A DNA stretch of 64,000 nt from Candidatus Freyarchaeota archaeon (GTDB lineage Archaea > Asgardarchaeota > Jordiarchaeia > Jordiarchaeales > Jordiarchaeaceae), in the NCBI GenBank assembly GCA_030587365.1, contig JAUQZE010000003.1, forward strand, positions 124,001-188,000, read 5' to 3'. The first letter of the stretch is position 1. Each line of letters opens with the position of its first letter. The notes under the pieces are model-generated. The model had not been told where the DNA came from. It saw only the letters and a list, made by a program, of their open reading frames with translations, and searched no databases. Position numbers and translations under genes: made by a program. This document shows positions 24,903 through 33,883 of the stretch, in pieces.

Positions 24903-25361
24903 GTTTAATGGAGCTTCACAGATCGTACGAGGGAGAGAGGGGGTGGGTGGTCAGTAATAACCATAATATTATTGAGTCTGTGAAGCTTTTTCATTCACGC
25001 ATTTAAACTCATTAAATCAGGAATTACTAACTTGTGTGAAAACTTCCATCCAGAGGATGCGTGCTTACTTAGGGGACCCCCTCCTCCCCAGCAGCAAGGG
25101 GGCCGCCTCTTAAGCAAGCCTAGCGGGAGCCACAGTACTTTTCTTGGGGAATAGTTTTCTTCGCAGTTATTCTATCCTTCCAGGTGGGTTTTTCTGAGTT
25201 GTTTGTTTTGTATTATTGGTTAAGACTCGTTGTCTAAGTTTTTCTCTATTTTAATTTCTTTATAACTATTTAATAAAATTAGCTGTTATATTCTATTATT
25301 TTTCTGGTAAATTTTGCTATAAATTATAAGATTTAATTGAAATTGCGCAATATTCTTATAA
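24903..25361 (+). repeat. structured duplicated non-coding element, copy 2
   Basis: Counterpart of 19861-20280. The first stem (AGCTTCACAGA / TCTGTGAAGCT; 24911-24985) is unchanged. The second hairpin is kept although its sequence changed: CCCCCT (25077-25082) faces AGGGGG, where copy 1 has ACCTCT facing AGAGGT, and the loop CCTCCCCAGCAGC is preserved. This is compensatory change, evidence for selection on structure. The AT-rich 3' part leads into the Lrp promoter. It could be an RNA gene or a control element. Confidence 0.7.
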
Positions 25362-25362
25362 T
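25342..25362 (+). promoter_or_regulatory. operator and TATA box of the Lrp-like gene
   Basis: ATTGCGCAAT (25342-25351) is a perfect palindrome directly before the TATA-like ATTCTTATAA (25351-25360). Position and symmetry fit autoregulation by the Lrp-like protein. Copy 1 of the repeat has ATTACGCAAT at the same place. Confidence 0.5.
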
Positions 25363-25382
25363 TTTGCAAAGAATGTGCATAT

Positions 25383-25970
25383 TTGGTGAAAATGGCAGAG
25401 CATACTTTTAAACTAGATGATAAGGATCGTGAGATATTAGCACTTCTGAGCGAAGACCCCGATATTCCTCAGGAGCAAATCGCAGAGATTATTAACCTAT
25501 CCCAACCCTCAGTGGCGATGAGGATAAAAAAACTGAGGGAGATGGGCGTATTCCAGAGGATTTGCGGAGTAAATCCCCTAAAGATGGGACTCTACATCGC
25601 CAAGGTCGAGGTTTCCACCACAAATAGCTCGAAAATATTGGGAATGTTCCAAAATTGTCCACATTTCTTAAACGGATTCACCGTATCGGGAAAGAATAGC
25701 GTATTCATGCTTCTCATAGGCGAGGATATATCAACCCTACAGTCAATAGTGGAATGCCACCTAGGGCCGGTAGCAGAAGTCAAAGATGTCGAATTCAACA
25801 TTATAATCTCAGCCGCAAAGGAGCTAAACCTACCCTACCAGATGAAAATAAAAATTATCGATAGACCCCTCTGCGGATCCGAACGCGTTTGCGTCGAATG
25901 TAAGAAATATATAGAACAAAAGTGCCTCGGTTGCCCTACAATGCCCTACTACAAAGGAAAAGTTTGGTAG
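25383..25970 (+). CDS. Lrp/AsnC-type regulator with Cys-rich C-terminus
   Basis: A 195-residue regulator. The N-terminal HTH (about residues 10-60: 'LDDKDREILALLSEDPDIPQ', 'LSQPSVAMRIKKLREMG') is typical of Lrp/AsnC. An atypical ligand-binding core follows. The last 30 residues contain five or six cysteines (C-x5-C-x2-C-x7-C-x2-C), which should bind zinc or sense metal/redox state. TTG 25383, GTG 25386 and ATG 25392 are close alternative starts; ATG matches the aligned pseudogene copy. It is downstream of structured repeat copy 2, and its lost paralogue is at 20300. Confidence 0.85.
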   Translation: MVKMAEHTFKLDDKDREILALLSEDPDIPQEQIAEIINLSQPSVAMRIKKLREMGVFQRICGVNPLKMGLYIAKVEVSTTNSSKILGMFQNCPHFLNGFTVSGKNSVFMLLIGEDISTLQSIVECHLGPVAEVKDVEFNIIISAAKELNLPYQMKIKIIDRPLCGSERVCVECKKYIEQKCLGCPTMPYYKGKVW

Positions 25971-26118
25971 AATAAAAAAAGGATATTTAGTTTTTAGTGT
26001 TCCCTTAACTGTTCTGGGATTTAAAGTGGATTTTTGAGATTCAGACTCCAACATTTTCTTAACCGGGTCTGGTTCCGGCGTGTAGTCTCAAGTTGGTTTC
26101 TTTAATTCACTTTTCTTC

Positions 26119-27621
26119 CTATTTTTTCATTATCCCAGCTATTACCTTTTGCGCAGCCATCATACCAGACATAATACAGGGCTGGAATCCGCCCCCTATC
26201 TGGGTCCAGGCTCCTGCGAAGTAAAGCCCTTTGAAGGGTCCTTCCTGGGGCAGCCGGTACATTATGCTTTCCTTGGGAGCGTAGGGCCATCCATAGATGG
26301 AGCCGCCGGGGTTGCCGGTGTATCTCATGTTGGTTAACGGTGTGGATACCTCGACGACTTCTATGTGTTCTCTTATTCCGGGTGCGAATTTTTCCGCTTT
26401 GGTTAGCATTATGTCTGCCACTCTGTTCTTAGTTTCCACATATTTTGAGGGAGGTACCTTGTACCAGGGTTCGGCGTAGCTTGTAGTGGTAAGCACCGCT
26501 ATCGTGGTGCCCGGTGGGGAGGCGTCTGGGTAGGCGGCGTTATAGATAGCTAAGCCAAAATCTTCTGGTTCAATACCTGTCCTGATTTTTTCCCAGAGGG
26601 ATTCGAAATCGTAGCCGGAGTTGATGAATATTTCGAAATCGTCTATCCCTAGCTCTTCTTGGGGAATGTCTAGGCCCATGTAGACGCATATAGATCCGAC
26701 GGCCAGTTCTTTTGTGTTCATGGTTTGGAATATAGAGCTTGGGCACTTGTCTACTCCGATTAGTTCCGCGCAGGTTGTTATGGGGTTAACGTTTGAAATA
26801 ATATAGTCTGAGTTTATTTTCTCATCGGCATCTGTTACGACTCCCGTGACTCTTCCTCCCTCTGTGAGGATTTTTTTGACTCCGCAGTTGAACCGAACAT
26901 CGCTATCCATCTCCCGGACTATGTCTACGAATGCGTTGCAGAGTACCTGGGATGTGCCTCTAATCTGGGCTCCCCCGTAGCGGAGATAGTCGCCCCAGCC
27001 TAGTGCGTATATTAGGTATGAAACTTTTGAGGGAGGGAGACCGAAGTAGGCAAAGATCTGAGCGATCACCGCGCGTGCTTTGGGGTCTTTAACGTCCTTA
27101 TTAAGAACCTCTGCTAGGGTTGCATCCTTGTAAGCGAAGAAGTTCTCTTTAATTTCCTTTTTTTCCTTTTCAGAAGCTGCTCCGCGTTGTAGCGTGCTTA
27201 GAGCCTGGTTGGTAGCGTCCACTCTATCCAGGAAGCGTTTTATCCCTTCCGAGTCGTGAGGAAAGATGTCCACCAATACGCCCTCTGCGTTTTCTCTTCC
27301 CGCGGGAAGGGTGATGTCTATGTCGGGGAAAACTGAGCGGTAGACGGTGGGAAGCCTGATGAAGTCGACCCTTTTTGTGATTCCGAGATTTTCTAAAGAC
27401 CGGTAGAGGGAACCGCGTTTGGCTTCTAGATTTAAACCCGAGATTTGATGCAGAGCGATTTCGAACTCGAACCTTCCTCTCACGAAACTGCCAGCGTAGC
27501 CACCGGGCCTATAATGCTTTTCAAGTAGCAGCACTTTCTGTCCATTTTTGGCGAGTGTGGCGGCGGCGGAGAGTCCTCCAAGACCTCCTCCAATAACTAT
27601 CGCATCATATTTTTCTGACAT
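26119..27621 (-). CDS. phytoene-desaturase-like FAD oxidoreductase (copy A)
   Basis: A 500-residue flavoprotein of the CrtI/CrtISO/retinol-saturase superfamily. The dinucleotide fold is at the start ('DAIVIGGGLGGLSAAATLAK', then 'LLLEKHYRPGGYAGSF'), and the C-terminal FAD motif is 'GLYFAGAWTQIGGGFQPCIM'. No carotenoid genes lie nearby; family members also saturate or isomerise other lipids or polyenes. It is a close paralogue of the gene at 27995 and similar in length, so the pair arose by tandem duplication. Ferredoxin-type genes upstream on the same strand may be electron partners. Substrate is unknown. Confidence 0.85.
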   Translation of the reverse strand: MSEKYDAIVIGGGLGGLSAAATLAKNGQKVLLLEKHYRPGGYAGSFVRGRFEFEIALHQISGLNLEAKRGSLYRSLENLGITKRVDFIRLPTVYRSVFPDIDITLPAGRENAEGVLVDIFPHDSEGIKRFLDRVDATNQALSTLQRGAASEKEKKEIKENFFAYKDATLAEVLNKDVKDPKARAVIAQIFAYFGLPPSKVSYLIYALGWGDYLRYGGAQIRGTSQVLCNAFVDIVREMDSDVRFNCGVKKILTEGGRVTGVVTDADEKINSDYIISNVNPITTCAELIGVDKCPSSIFQTMNTKELAVGSICVYMGLDIPQEELGIDDFEIFINSGYDFESLWEKIRTGIEPEDFGLAIYNAAYPDASPPGTTIAVLTTTSYAEPWYKVPPSKYVETKNRVADIMLTKAEKFAPGIREHIEVVEVSTPLTNMRYTGNPGGSIYGWPYAPKESIMYRLPQEGPFKGLYFAGAWTQIGGGFQPCIMSGMMAAQKVIAGIMKK

Positions 27622-27994
27622 TCTCTTTCACACATCTTTGAATAAGTTTGATGGATTTAATAAGCCTGAAATTACGAGAAAATCCTTCCAATCTTTTTCT
27701 TATTCTTCTAGAGCTATTAATTAATTAATTAGAAATTGCAGTTTTATAAGATTGTGGTTTAGAATTGCGAATATAATCTCTTTTTTAATGCTTTAAGAAG
27801 AAGGAAGACTGTTGACTCTCTTTTCTGATGCGAGGTCATCTATGTCTCCTTACAAAAGATTTGAGCAGAAAACGCCATTCCTTAAAGACCGAGGACGGCT
27901 CGCGTCGGTTTTAAGTACCAAAAAATTGGGAAAGATAGTAATTTGGCTTGCTCACCTAAGAAAGTTAGTTTCAATCGGTTTCCTTTCCTTCCCC
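27622..27994. other. intergenic region between the FAD paralogues
   Basis: About 370 bp. An AT-rich segment (TTAATTAATTAATTAG near 27718) lies just upstream of copy A. A plus-strand frame (27812 onward) overlaps copy B and has no ribosome site. No gene is supported. Confidence 0.4.
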
Positions 27995-29491
27995 TTATTT
28001 TTTGGTCATCTCAACCATTACCTTTTGTGCAGCCATCATGCCGGACATGATACAGGTTTGAAAACCTCCTCCTATCTGGGTCCAGGCTCCTGCGAAGTAA
28101 AGCCCTTTGAGGGGCCCTTCCTGTGGTAATCGGCTCATAAAGATGTTGTTTGGACTGTATGGAGTTCCTAGGATGGAACCACCGGGGTTGCCGGTGTATC
28201 GCATGTTGGTTAATGGTGTGGACACTTCAATGACTTCTATGTGTTCCCTTGTTCCTGGGTAGATTTTTTCGATTTTGGTTAGAATTTTTTCTGCCATCTT
28301 GTTTTTGGTGGCCACGTATTCTGAGGGGGGTACTTTGTACCAGGGTTGGGCGTAGCTTAGGGTGGTAAGCACCATAATTGTGGTGCCTGGTGGGGAGGCG
28401 TCTGAATATGCAAGGTTGTAGGTAGCCGCCGCAAAATCTGATGGTTCTATACTAACTCTGCCCTTTGACCAAGCGGCGTCAAAATCGTAGCCCCCGTTGA
28501 TGAATACTTCAAAATCATCTATTCCAAGCTCTTGGTGAGAAATGTCTAAGCCCATGAAAACATTCATGGTTCCCATGGCGATTTCTTTGGTTTGCAGGTT
28601 TTGGAAAAAGGAGCTAGGAACCTTGTCTACCCCGATCATTTTTGCGCAGGTTGTCAGAGGGTTAACGTTTGAGATGATATATTTTGAGCTTATCGTTTCA
28701 TCGTTGTCTGTTATGACTCCCGTGACTGTTCCTCCCTCTGTGAGGATTTTTTTGACTCCGCAGTTGACCCTCACTTCGCTATCCATTTCTTGGATGACAT
28801 CTACGAAGGCGTTGGCGAGGCTTTGGGTTGTGCCTTTGACTTGAGCTCCTCCATAACGAATATAGGTGTCATAAACAATTGCGTACATTATGTACGATAG
28901 TTCTGAGGGAGGGAGGCCGCAGTAGCCCATGATTTGGGATAATACCGCTCGGGCTTTAGGGTCTTTAACCTCCATGTTGAGAACATCTGTTAGAGTTTTG
29001 TCCAAGTACGGTAGAAAGTTTTCCTTGATTTCTTTCTGATTAAAGTCCGCTCCCCGCTGTATCAGTGTCAAAGCCCGGTTAGTAGCGCTCATTCTTCCCA
29101 GAAAACGCTTTATCCCCTCAGCCTCGTGGGGAAAGGTGTCCACCAAAACCCCTTCCGCTTCCTCTCTCCCTGCGGGAACTGTGATTTCCATATCGGGAAA
29201 AATGGAGCGGTAGACCGTATCAAGCTTGGTGAAGTCGACCCTTTTTGTGATTCCGAGACTTTCTAAATACTTGTAGAAGAAGCCGCGTTTGCCTTCCAGA
29301 TCTAAACCTGAAAGTTCATGCAGTGCGATTTCGAATTCGAATCTTCCCCTTACGAAACTGCCGGCGTAGCCACCGGGCCTATAATGCTTTTCAAGGAGTA
29401 GTACTCTCTGCCCATTCTTGGCAAGTGTAGCAGCGGAAGAAAGTCCTCCTAAACCTGCTCCAATCACTATCACGTCATACTTTTCCGACAT
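27995..29491 (-). CDS. phytoene-desaturase-like FAD oxidoreductase (copy B)
   Basis: A 498-residue paralogue of copy A with the same motifs: 'DVIVIGAGLGGLSSAATLAK' and 'LLLEKHYRPGGYAGSF' at the N-terminus and 'GLYFAGAWTQIGGGFQTCIM' at the C-terminus. Differences are spread over the whole protein, with the central substrate region most divergent, so the two may act on different substrates or as a heterodimer. ATG 29491 follows GGGAGAAA. It stands between copy A and two ferredoxin-type genes, all on the minus strand, but gaps of 250-370 bp allow separate promoters. Confidence 0.85.
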   Translation of the reverse strand: MSEKYDVIVIGAGLGGLSSAATLAKNGQRVLLLEKHYRPGGYAGSFVRGRFEFEIALHELSGLDLEGKRGFFYKYLESLGITKRVDFTKLDTVYRSIFPDMEITVPAGREEAEGVLVDTFPHEAEGIKRFLGRMSATNRALTLIQRGADFNQKEIKENFLPYLDKTLTDVLNMEVKDPKARAVLSQIMGYCGLPPSELSYIMYAIVYDTYIRYGGAQVKGTTQSLANAFVDVIQEMDSEVRVNCGVKKILTEGGTVTGVITDNDETISSKYIISNVNPLTTCAKMIGVDKVPSSFFQNLQTKEIAMGTMNVFMGLDISHQELGIDDFEVFINGGYDFDAAWSKGRVSIEPSDFAAATYNLAYSDASPPGTTIMVLTTLSYAQPWYKVPPSEYVATKNKMAEKILTKIEKIYPGTREHIEVIEVSTPLTNMRYTGNPGGSILGTPYSPNNIFMSRLPQEGPLKGLYFAGAWTQIGGGFQTCIMSGMMAAQKVMVEMTKK

Positions 29492-29736
29492 TTTCTCCCT
29501 TCCATTTACCGAATAAAAGTTGAATTAAAATTAAAGTTTTCAACATATTTTTACCTATCTCATTTCAAAGGACTGGTTTACTTAAGTTTTCCGTTTTTAC
29601 GGTGAGCAGTTCTTAAGGGACATAGATTTTATGTTGCCGATTATTCATTTTAAAGCCCGCTTAATGTTAAACACATATTCTCTGCGGGTTTAGGCTTGGT
29701 CCGTCATCACTCTTTATGGGTGAATTTTTTCTGGGA

Positions 29737-29970
29737 CTATTTGGGGGCTTGAACGGAGATAGCTTTCGGCTCGCAGACCTCGACACAGAGCATGCAGCCG
29801 TTGCACGAGAAGGGGAAGGTGGCCATTATGACAACAGGGCTGTCCTCCCTCAAGGTTTCTATGGGGTAATATGCCAGAACTTTAAGAGGGCATGTCTTTA
29901 TGCATTTCAGGTCGCATTTTTTTGGAGCCATACACTTCTCCATATCAGCGGTTATCTTGTATTTTTTCAA
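29737..29970 (-). CDS. ferredoxin-like 4Fe-4S protein
   Basis: A 77-residue protein with eight or nine cysteines. An irregular first cluster region contains 'CMAPKKCDLKCIKTCP', and the second is the standard 'CNGCMLCVEVCEPKAI'. Between them is an insert of about 30 residues. It should carry one or two 4Fe-4S clusters. The stop of the 29994 gene is 23 bp upstream, so the two are an operon and probably pass electrons together. Confidence 0.8.
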   Translation of the reverse strand: MKKYKITADMEKCMAPKKCDLKCIKTCPLKVLAYYPIETLREDSPVVIMATFPFSCNGCMLCVEVCEPKAISVQAPK

Positions 29971-29993
29971 AATTTTACCTCCCTTTCCTCACT

Positions 29994-30833
29994 TTACCAG
30001 AGGTCTTTTGCCACAGCAACGCTTTCCCTGTCCATTAGTTTTATCGCTTTATTCTCACACTTGTCTCTGCAGAGACCGCAGCCGAAGCAGACCGTGGGGT
30101 CGACGACGGAAAACTGTTCAAGCCTGGAGAATCTTATAGCCCCAAAGTTGCAAGCGAGAAGGCACTGGGGGCTTCCCCCGCAAGCGTCACACTTGCTCGG
30201 GTCGATCCGCGCTACATAATGACTCTTCATAGCCGAGTTCCTGATACCGGAGAGCATCCTCGATCTGATTGCAATGCAGTAAGGTAATTCACAGTTGCAG
30301 ATACCTATAACGTTGGGCATCGGGCACCACTGAACCCACTGGATTAGCCCCTCCTTGGAGGAATCACTACATACCTCAATGGCCTCGTCGGGTGTAATGT
30401 ACCTGTCGTACTTTGAGAGGGTGCCCTGAACCTTCTTTAGAATGTCGCAGTAGGGCTCGAGGTGCATACAGCTCAGCTTGTCCTGTCCGCCCCACTGTTT
30501 TCTACACGCGCAGTAGGTTAGTCCAATTTTCACATCGAATTTCTGAGGGATCTTGAGAAGTTTTAGAGCGTCTTCCAGTGGGATGATCTGGCCTCCGGCT
30601 AGGTTCTCAACCATTTTGTTTAATCCATCGAGAGCCTCCTTGGAGTAGGGCATCTCGTCCACGATGGCGTTCACAGTAGCTATACTTTCAACCAGGCCTT
30701 TGGGACCGCTTATGGCAACGGTCTCAGCAATAGAGCGGATGTTGGTGTCTTCCCAAGCCTTCTTCAGATTCAGATTCTTCGGATTCAGGTACCACTTCGT
30801 ACCAACCCCATGGGCAACACAATAATCACACAC
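29994..30833 (-). CDS. 4Fe-4S ferredoxin-domain protein with Cys-rich N-terminal region
   Basis: A 279-residue protein. Its N-terminus has 'CDYCVAHG'. The middle contains cysteine pairs ('YCACRKQW', 'CMHLEPYCDIL', 'ICNCELPYCIAI') also seen in a family of anaerobe electron-transfer proteins. The C-terminus has a ferredoxin pair: 'CDACGGSPQCLLACNFGAI' and 'CFGCGLCRDKCENKAI'. I start at GTG 30833 because GGAGG sits seven bases upstream; a TTG at 30851 overlaps that site. It is related in layout to the protein at 47294-48388. It is likely a redox partner of the adjacent flavoproteins. Confidence 0.75.
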   Translation of the reverse strand: MCDYCVAHGVGTKWYLNPKNLNLKKAWEDTNIRSIAETVAISGPKGLVESIATVNAIVDEMPYSKEALDGLNKMVENLAGGQIIPLEDALKLLKIPQKFDVKIGLTYCACRKQWGGQDKLSCMHLEPYCDILKKVQGTLSKYDRYITPDEAIEVCSDSSKEGLIQWVQWCPMPNVIGICNCELPYCIAIRSRMLSGIRNSAMKSHYVARIDPSKCDACGGSPQCLLACNFGAIRFSRLEQFSVVDPTVCFGCGLCRDKCENKAIKLMDRESVAVAKDLW

Positions 30834-31074
30834 AACAGTTCCTCCTTCCAAAAAATTTAGAGAAAAGGAAAGACCGGAACATAACCACCACTTATTATAA
30901 ACTTTATAATGATATTTTAAATAAAAACATATTTATATGTTGTTTGGCAACCCACATCGCAACTTAAGCGGGTGGCTGGTTTTTAGAAAAATTATGGCAT
31001 ATTATGAGATGAAGAAACGCTGCCTTAGAATTAAGCTTAAAGAATGTTGACGGGTGAAAATCCGTGTGCAATAA
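30834..31074. other. intergenic region
   Basis: AT-rich run (TTATTATAAACTTTATAATG near 30893-30912) that can serve as the promoter of the ferredoxin operon on the minus strand. Nothing else is visible. Confidence 0.4.
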
Positions 31075-32556
31075 TTAGTTTTGGTTTGGTTTTTGTTCTC
31101 TGCGTGTCAACGCTTCCTCCGCTGCTAAGCTGGCTGAACAGATGGTATCCCCCAGTCCTACTGTTGCTCTTGGTTCCGTCAGGTTTGAGGGGATGAAGAT
31201 TGTAAAGGGTTCTGTTACTGTGAATCCGTCTTTTAGAAATTTTTCTTTGGGATAGTCTTCCTGGTTTTCTAGGAATGTGGCGAGTTTCTGGTGTTCTTTT
31301 AGAGCTTTTTCGCTTATTTTTAATTCCCCGCTTCTGAGGGCTTTTTCCGCGTCTTTGATTGTGGGAAAGTTTCCAGTATAAGCTAGGGCGGCAGCGAGCA
31401 GTGCGCCGAATAGTATGGAGTGTAGTTCACTTTGGGGCTTGATTCCGTGACTGGAGCTTATGAGACAGAGGGAGTAATCTCGGTTGTGTATTATTACACG
31501 GGACAAGCGATATTTCTCCATTATCTTCCTCGCCCCCTGGTAGGTTTTAGTTGCGCTAAGGGCTCTTATTTCCTCAAGACCGTCTCTCTGCCCTAGAGTG
31601 TAAAGATTGTCCGCTAATTCGCCCTCGTTTAGTCCAATGGAATTCACATTCGGGGTCATAAGGTTTAGAATGGATTTTCTTATTTTGTTATCCGCGACGA
31701 ATCCTATCTCGCTATGTATTCGGAGTTCTGTGTTCTTTTCTCTCCAGGATTTGATTAGGTCTATGGTGTTCTTTATGTGGTCTTCAGGCTTTGAACCGTC
31801 TGGATAATTGCTCTGGAGCATATGGTATCCTGAAAGCATAACAGTTCCTACTCTGGATATTACTTCCAGCGTTCCTTCCCGGAAGGCGGGATCAATTTTT
31901 AGTTTGATGTTCTCATCGTCGAAGGTGGCGATGAACCGGTTCTCAACCGGCGCCCTTACGGTTTCCCCGTTTATTCGGGCTGCGAATTGGTCGTCGAACT
32001 CAAAAATCCAGTGTATGAAGGTTTTATCGTTTCCCCTTACCGCCTCCAAAGGTTTTTTGAAAACTATCCTGTTTCCCTCTGTTCGCGGTATGATAATTTC
32101 TCCCCCACTCGTGGTGAACAGTTCTGCCTGTATCCGGGGGAGAGCCACCACATTGGGAATAACTCTGAAATTCAGCAGAGCTAAAACGTTGGTCATTATT
32201 CCACACTGTCCCCCCATGCGAAGCCTGTCGTAACCGAAAATCGACTTGTTCATCTCTGTGATTTTGGGGTCCCGAATGAACCATTCCTCTCCTTCACCAC
32301 TTTTGACGCAGAACAGGATTCCTGCTAATACGTCTGAAAATGTTCTAATTTCCCTCGGAGGATGCTTGAGTTTGTGTTGAATTTCCCTTTCCAGATTTCT
32401 TTCGGCTATGATGCGTTCTACTTCTTCGCCTTTAACGTGTCTCAGTCCATCTATGTTGGTGTTTAAGCCCGTGATAAACATGCGGCAGAGCCCGATGGAC
32501 TCACTAACCTCCTTTAGGGCTTGGAAATACTTTCTGGTCCAATCTTCCGCGAACAT
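31075..32556 (-). CDS. ADP-dependent sugar kinase (glucokinase/phosphofructokinase family)
   Basis: A 493-residue kinase of the archaeal ADP-dependent family, which phosphorylates glucose, glucosamine or fructose-6-phosphate with ADP. Motifs are 'ITGLNTNIDGL' near the start, 'GGQCGIMTNVLA' (sugar binding), the magnesium motif 'NEGEL' (NxxE) and the catalytic loop 'VGLGDTICSAS' with the base Asp near the C-terminus. It follows the SIS-domain gene by 18 bp on the same strand, so both are one operon. The partner suggests an amino sugar or hexose phosphate as substrate. Confidence 0.88.
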   Translation of the reverse strand: MFAEDWTRKYFQALKEVSESIGLCRMFITGLNTNIDGLRHVKGEEVERIIAERNLEREIQHKLKHPPREIRTFSDVLAGILFCVKSGEGEEWFIRDPKITEMNKSIFGYDRLRMGGQCGIMTNVLALLNFRVIPNVVALPRIQAELFTTSGGEIIIPRTEGNRIVFKKPLEAVRGNDKTFIHWIFEFDDQFAARINGETVRAPVENRFIATFDDENIKLKIDPAFREGTLEVISRVGTVMLSGYHMLQSNYPDGSKPEDHIKNTIDLIKSWREKNTELRIHSEIGFVADNKIRKSILNLMTPNVNSIGLNEGELADNLYTLGQRDGLEEIRALSATKTYQGARKIMEKYRLSRVIIHNRDYSLCLISSSHGIKPQSELHSILFGALLAAALAYTGNFPTIKDAEKALRSGELKISEKALKEHQKLATFLENQEDYPKEKFLKDGFTVTEPFTIFIPSNLTEPRATVGLGDTICSASLAAEEALTRREQKPNQN

Positions 32557-32574
32557 AAATTCACCACTCCTATT

Positions 32575-33699
32575 TTAGGGTTCTGTGATTGCCTTTACCA
32601 GGTGTCTTGGTCTGTCCGGGTCGTATCCTCTCTTGAAAGCAACAAAGTAAGCGAATAGCTGCAAGGGTATCACGTAGGTTATGGGTGTAAAAATTGCTTC
32701 GGTTTCTGGGATACTAATTGAATCGTCGGATAAGCCTCGAACCTGAGAGTCGTTCTCCTGCACCACGCTAATTATTTTCGCCTGATAAGTCTTAACCTCG
32801 CTCAGGTTTCTAACCAGTTTTTCATAATTCTCATCCGGGGGAGCAACGAAGATCACCGGGAACCCCGGCTCAATTATGGCTATTGGGCCGTGTTTCGATT
32901 CCCCTGCGGGATAGGCTTCGGCGTGAACATAAGCCGTTTCCTTAAGTTTTAGAGCTCCCTCCATAGCGGTGGCGGTGCTGATGCCTCTTCCCAAGAAAAG
33001 AAAGCTTGGTTTATTTGCGTAACTGTAAGCAATGTCTCTTATGACTTTATCCTGCCTTTTGATTGTTTTATCAACTATGAGAGGGGTTTGAAAAAGTTCA
33101 TTCCTAAGCTTGTTCACCTCATCGTTGCTAAGTGAACCCCTCATCAATGATAGGTGTAATGATAATAATGCTAGGCATGCAACCTGCACCAGGAAAGTTT
33201 TTGTAGCTGCAAGACCGTATTCGGGACCCGCGTAAGTATAAATGGTGTAATCGGAAATTTTGCTAAGGGTGCTGTCTACAACATTTGTCATGGAGACCAC
33301 TCTGGCTCCTTGCCTCTTAGCGTGTTTAACCGCGTTTATGGTATCTAAGGTTTCCCCTGACTGACTTATAGCTAGTACCACATAGCTATCATCGAGTATT
33401 TTCCCGGTGAGTTCCTGAAACTCCGAAGAGATTATGTTCTGGGTTTTCATGGTGGAAAGCTTGGTGAACATGTACCGCCCAGCCAAACCAGAATGGTTCG
33501 AGGTTCCCGCCCCGGTTATATATATTTCTTCGGAATCATTAAGAATTCCAGTCGCCTGCTCACAAATATCCGGCCTCAAACTGAGAGCGTTCTTTAACGC
33601 TTTCGGCTGTTCATGAATCTCTTTGAGCATAAAATGGGGGTAACCGCCCTTCTCAACCATCTCCGGAGTCCAAGAACCCCTAGGAGACTTATTCGACAC
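32575..33699 (-). CDS. SIS-domain aminosugar isomerase/deaminase (GlmS C-terminal-like)
   Basis: About 374 residues with two SIS domains like the isomerase half of GlmS but no glutaminase domain. Motifs are 'YITGAGTSNHSGLAG' and 'AISQSGETLDT' (sugar-phosphate loop), 'LGRGISTATAMEGALKLKE', the catalytic 'AGESKHGPIA' and the C-tail 'PRHLVKAITEP'. Without a glutaminase it probably deaminates glucosamine-6-phosphate, as archaeal GlmD does, or isomerises. I prefer GTG 33699, eight bases behind GGAG; starts at 33705-33708 are too close to it. The ADP-dependent kinase downstream could supply its substrate. Confidence 0.82.
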   Translation of the reverse strand: MSNKSPRGSWTPEMVEKGGYPHFMLKEIHEQPKALKNALSLRPDICEQATGILNDSEEIYITGAGTSNHSGLAGRYMFTKLSTMKTQNIISSEFQELTGKILDDSYVVLAISQSGETLDTINAVKHAKRQGARVVSMTNVVDSTLSKISDYTIYTYAGPEYGLAATKTFLVQVACLALLSLHLSLMRGSLSNDEVNKLRNELFQTPLIVDKTIKRQDKVIRDIAYSYANKPSFLFLGRGISTATAMEGALKLKETAYVHAEAYPAGESKHGPIAIIEPGFPVIFVAPPDENYEKLVRNLSEVKTYQAKIISVVQENDSQVRGLSDDSISIPETEAIFTPITYVIPLQLFAYFVAFKRGYDPDRPRHLVKAITEP

Positions 33700-33883
33700 C
33701 AACATCACTCCTTCTATTAGAAATCACCAAAACATTTTAAAAAATTTACTAGATTCCAATGCTACACAACGATTCAGCCTTCGGGTAAAGAATGAGCCTT
33801 GTATCAATTAAAAAATAGTGGAGAGTAAACTTAAGGTAGAAAGCTTCATAGTACGGAAAAAGTTAATATTGTAAAATTGTTTC

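Noticed and set aside
27812..28129. Plus-strand frame of 105 codons between the FAD paralogues
   Set aside because: Its second half is antisense to copy B, and no ribosome site precedes it.
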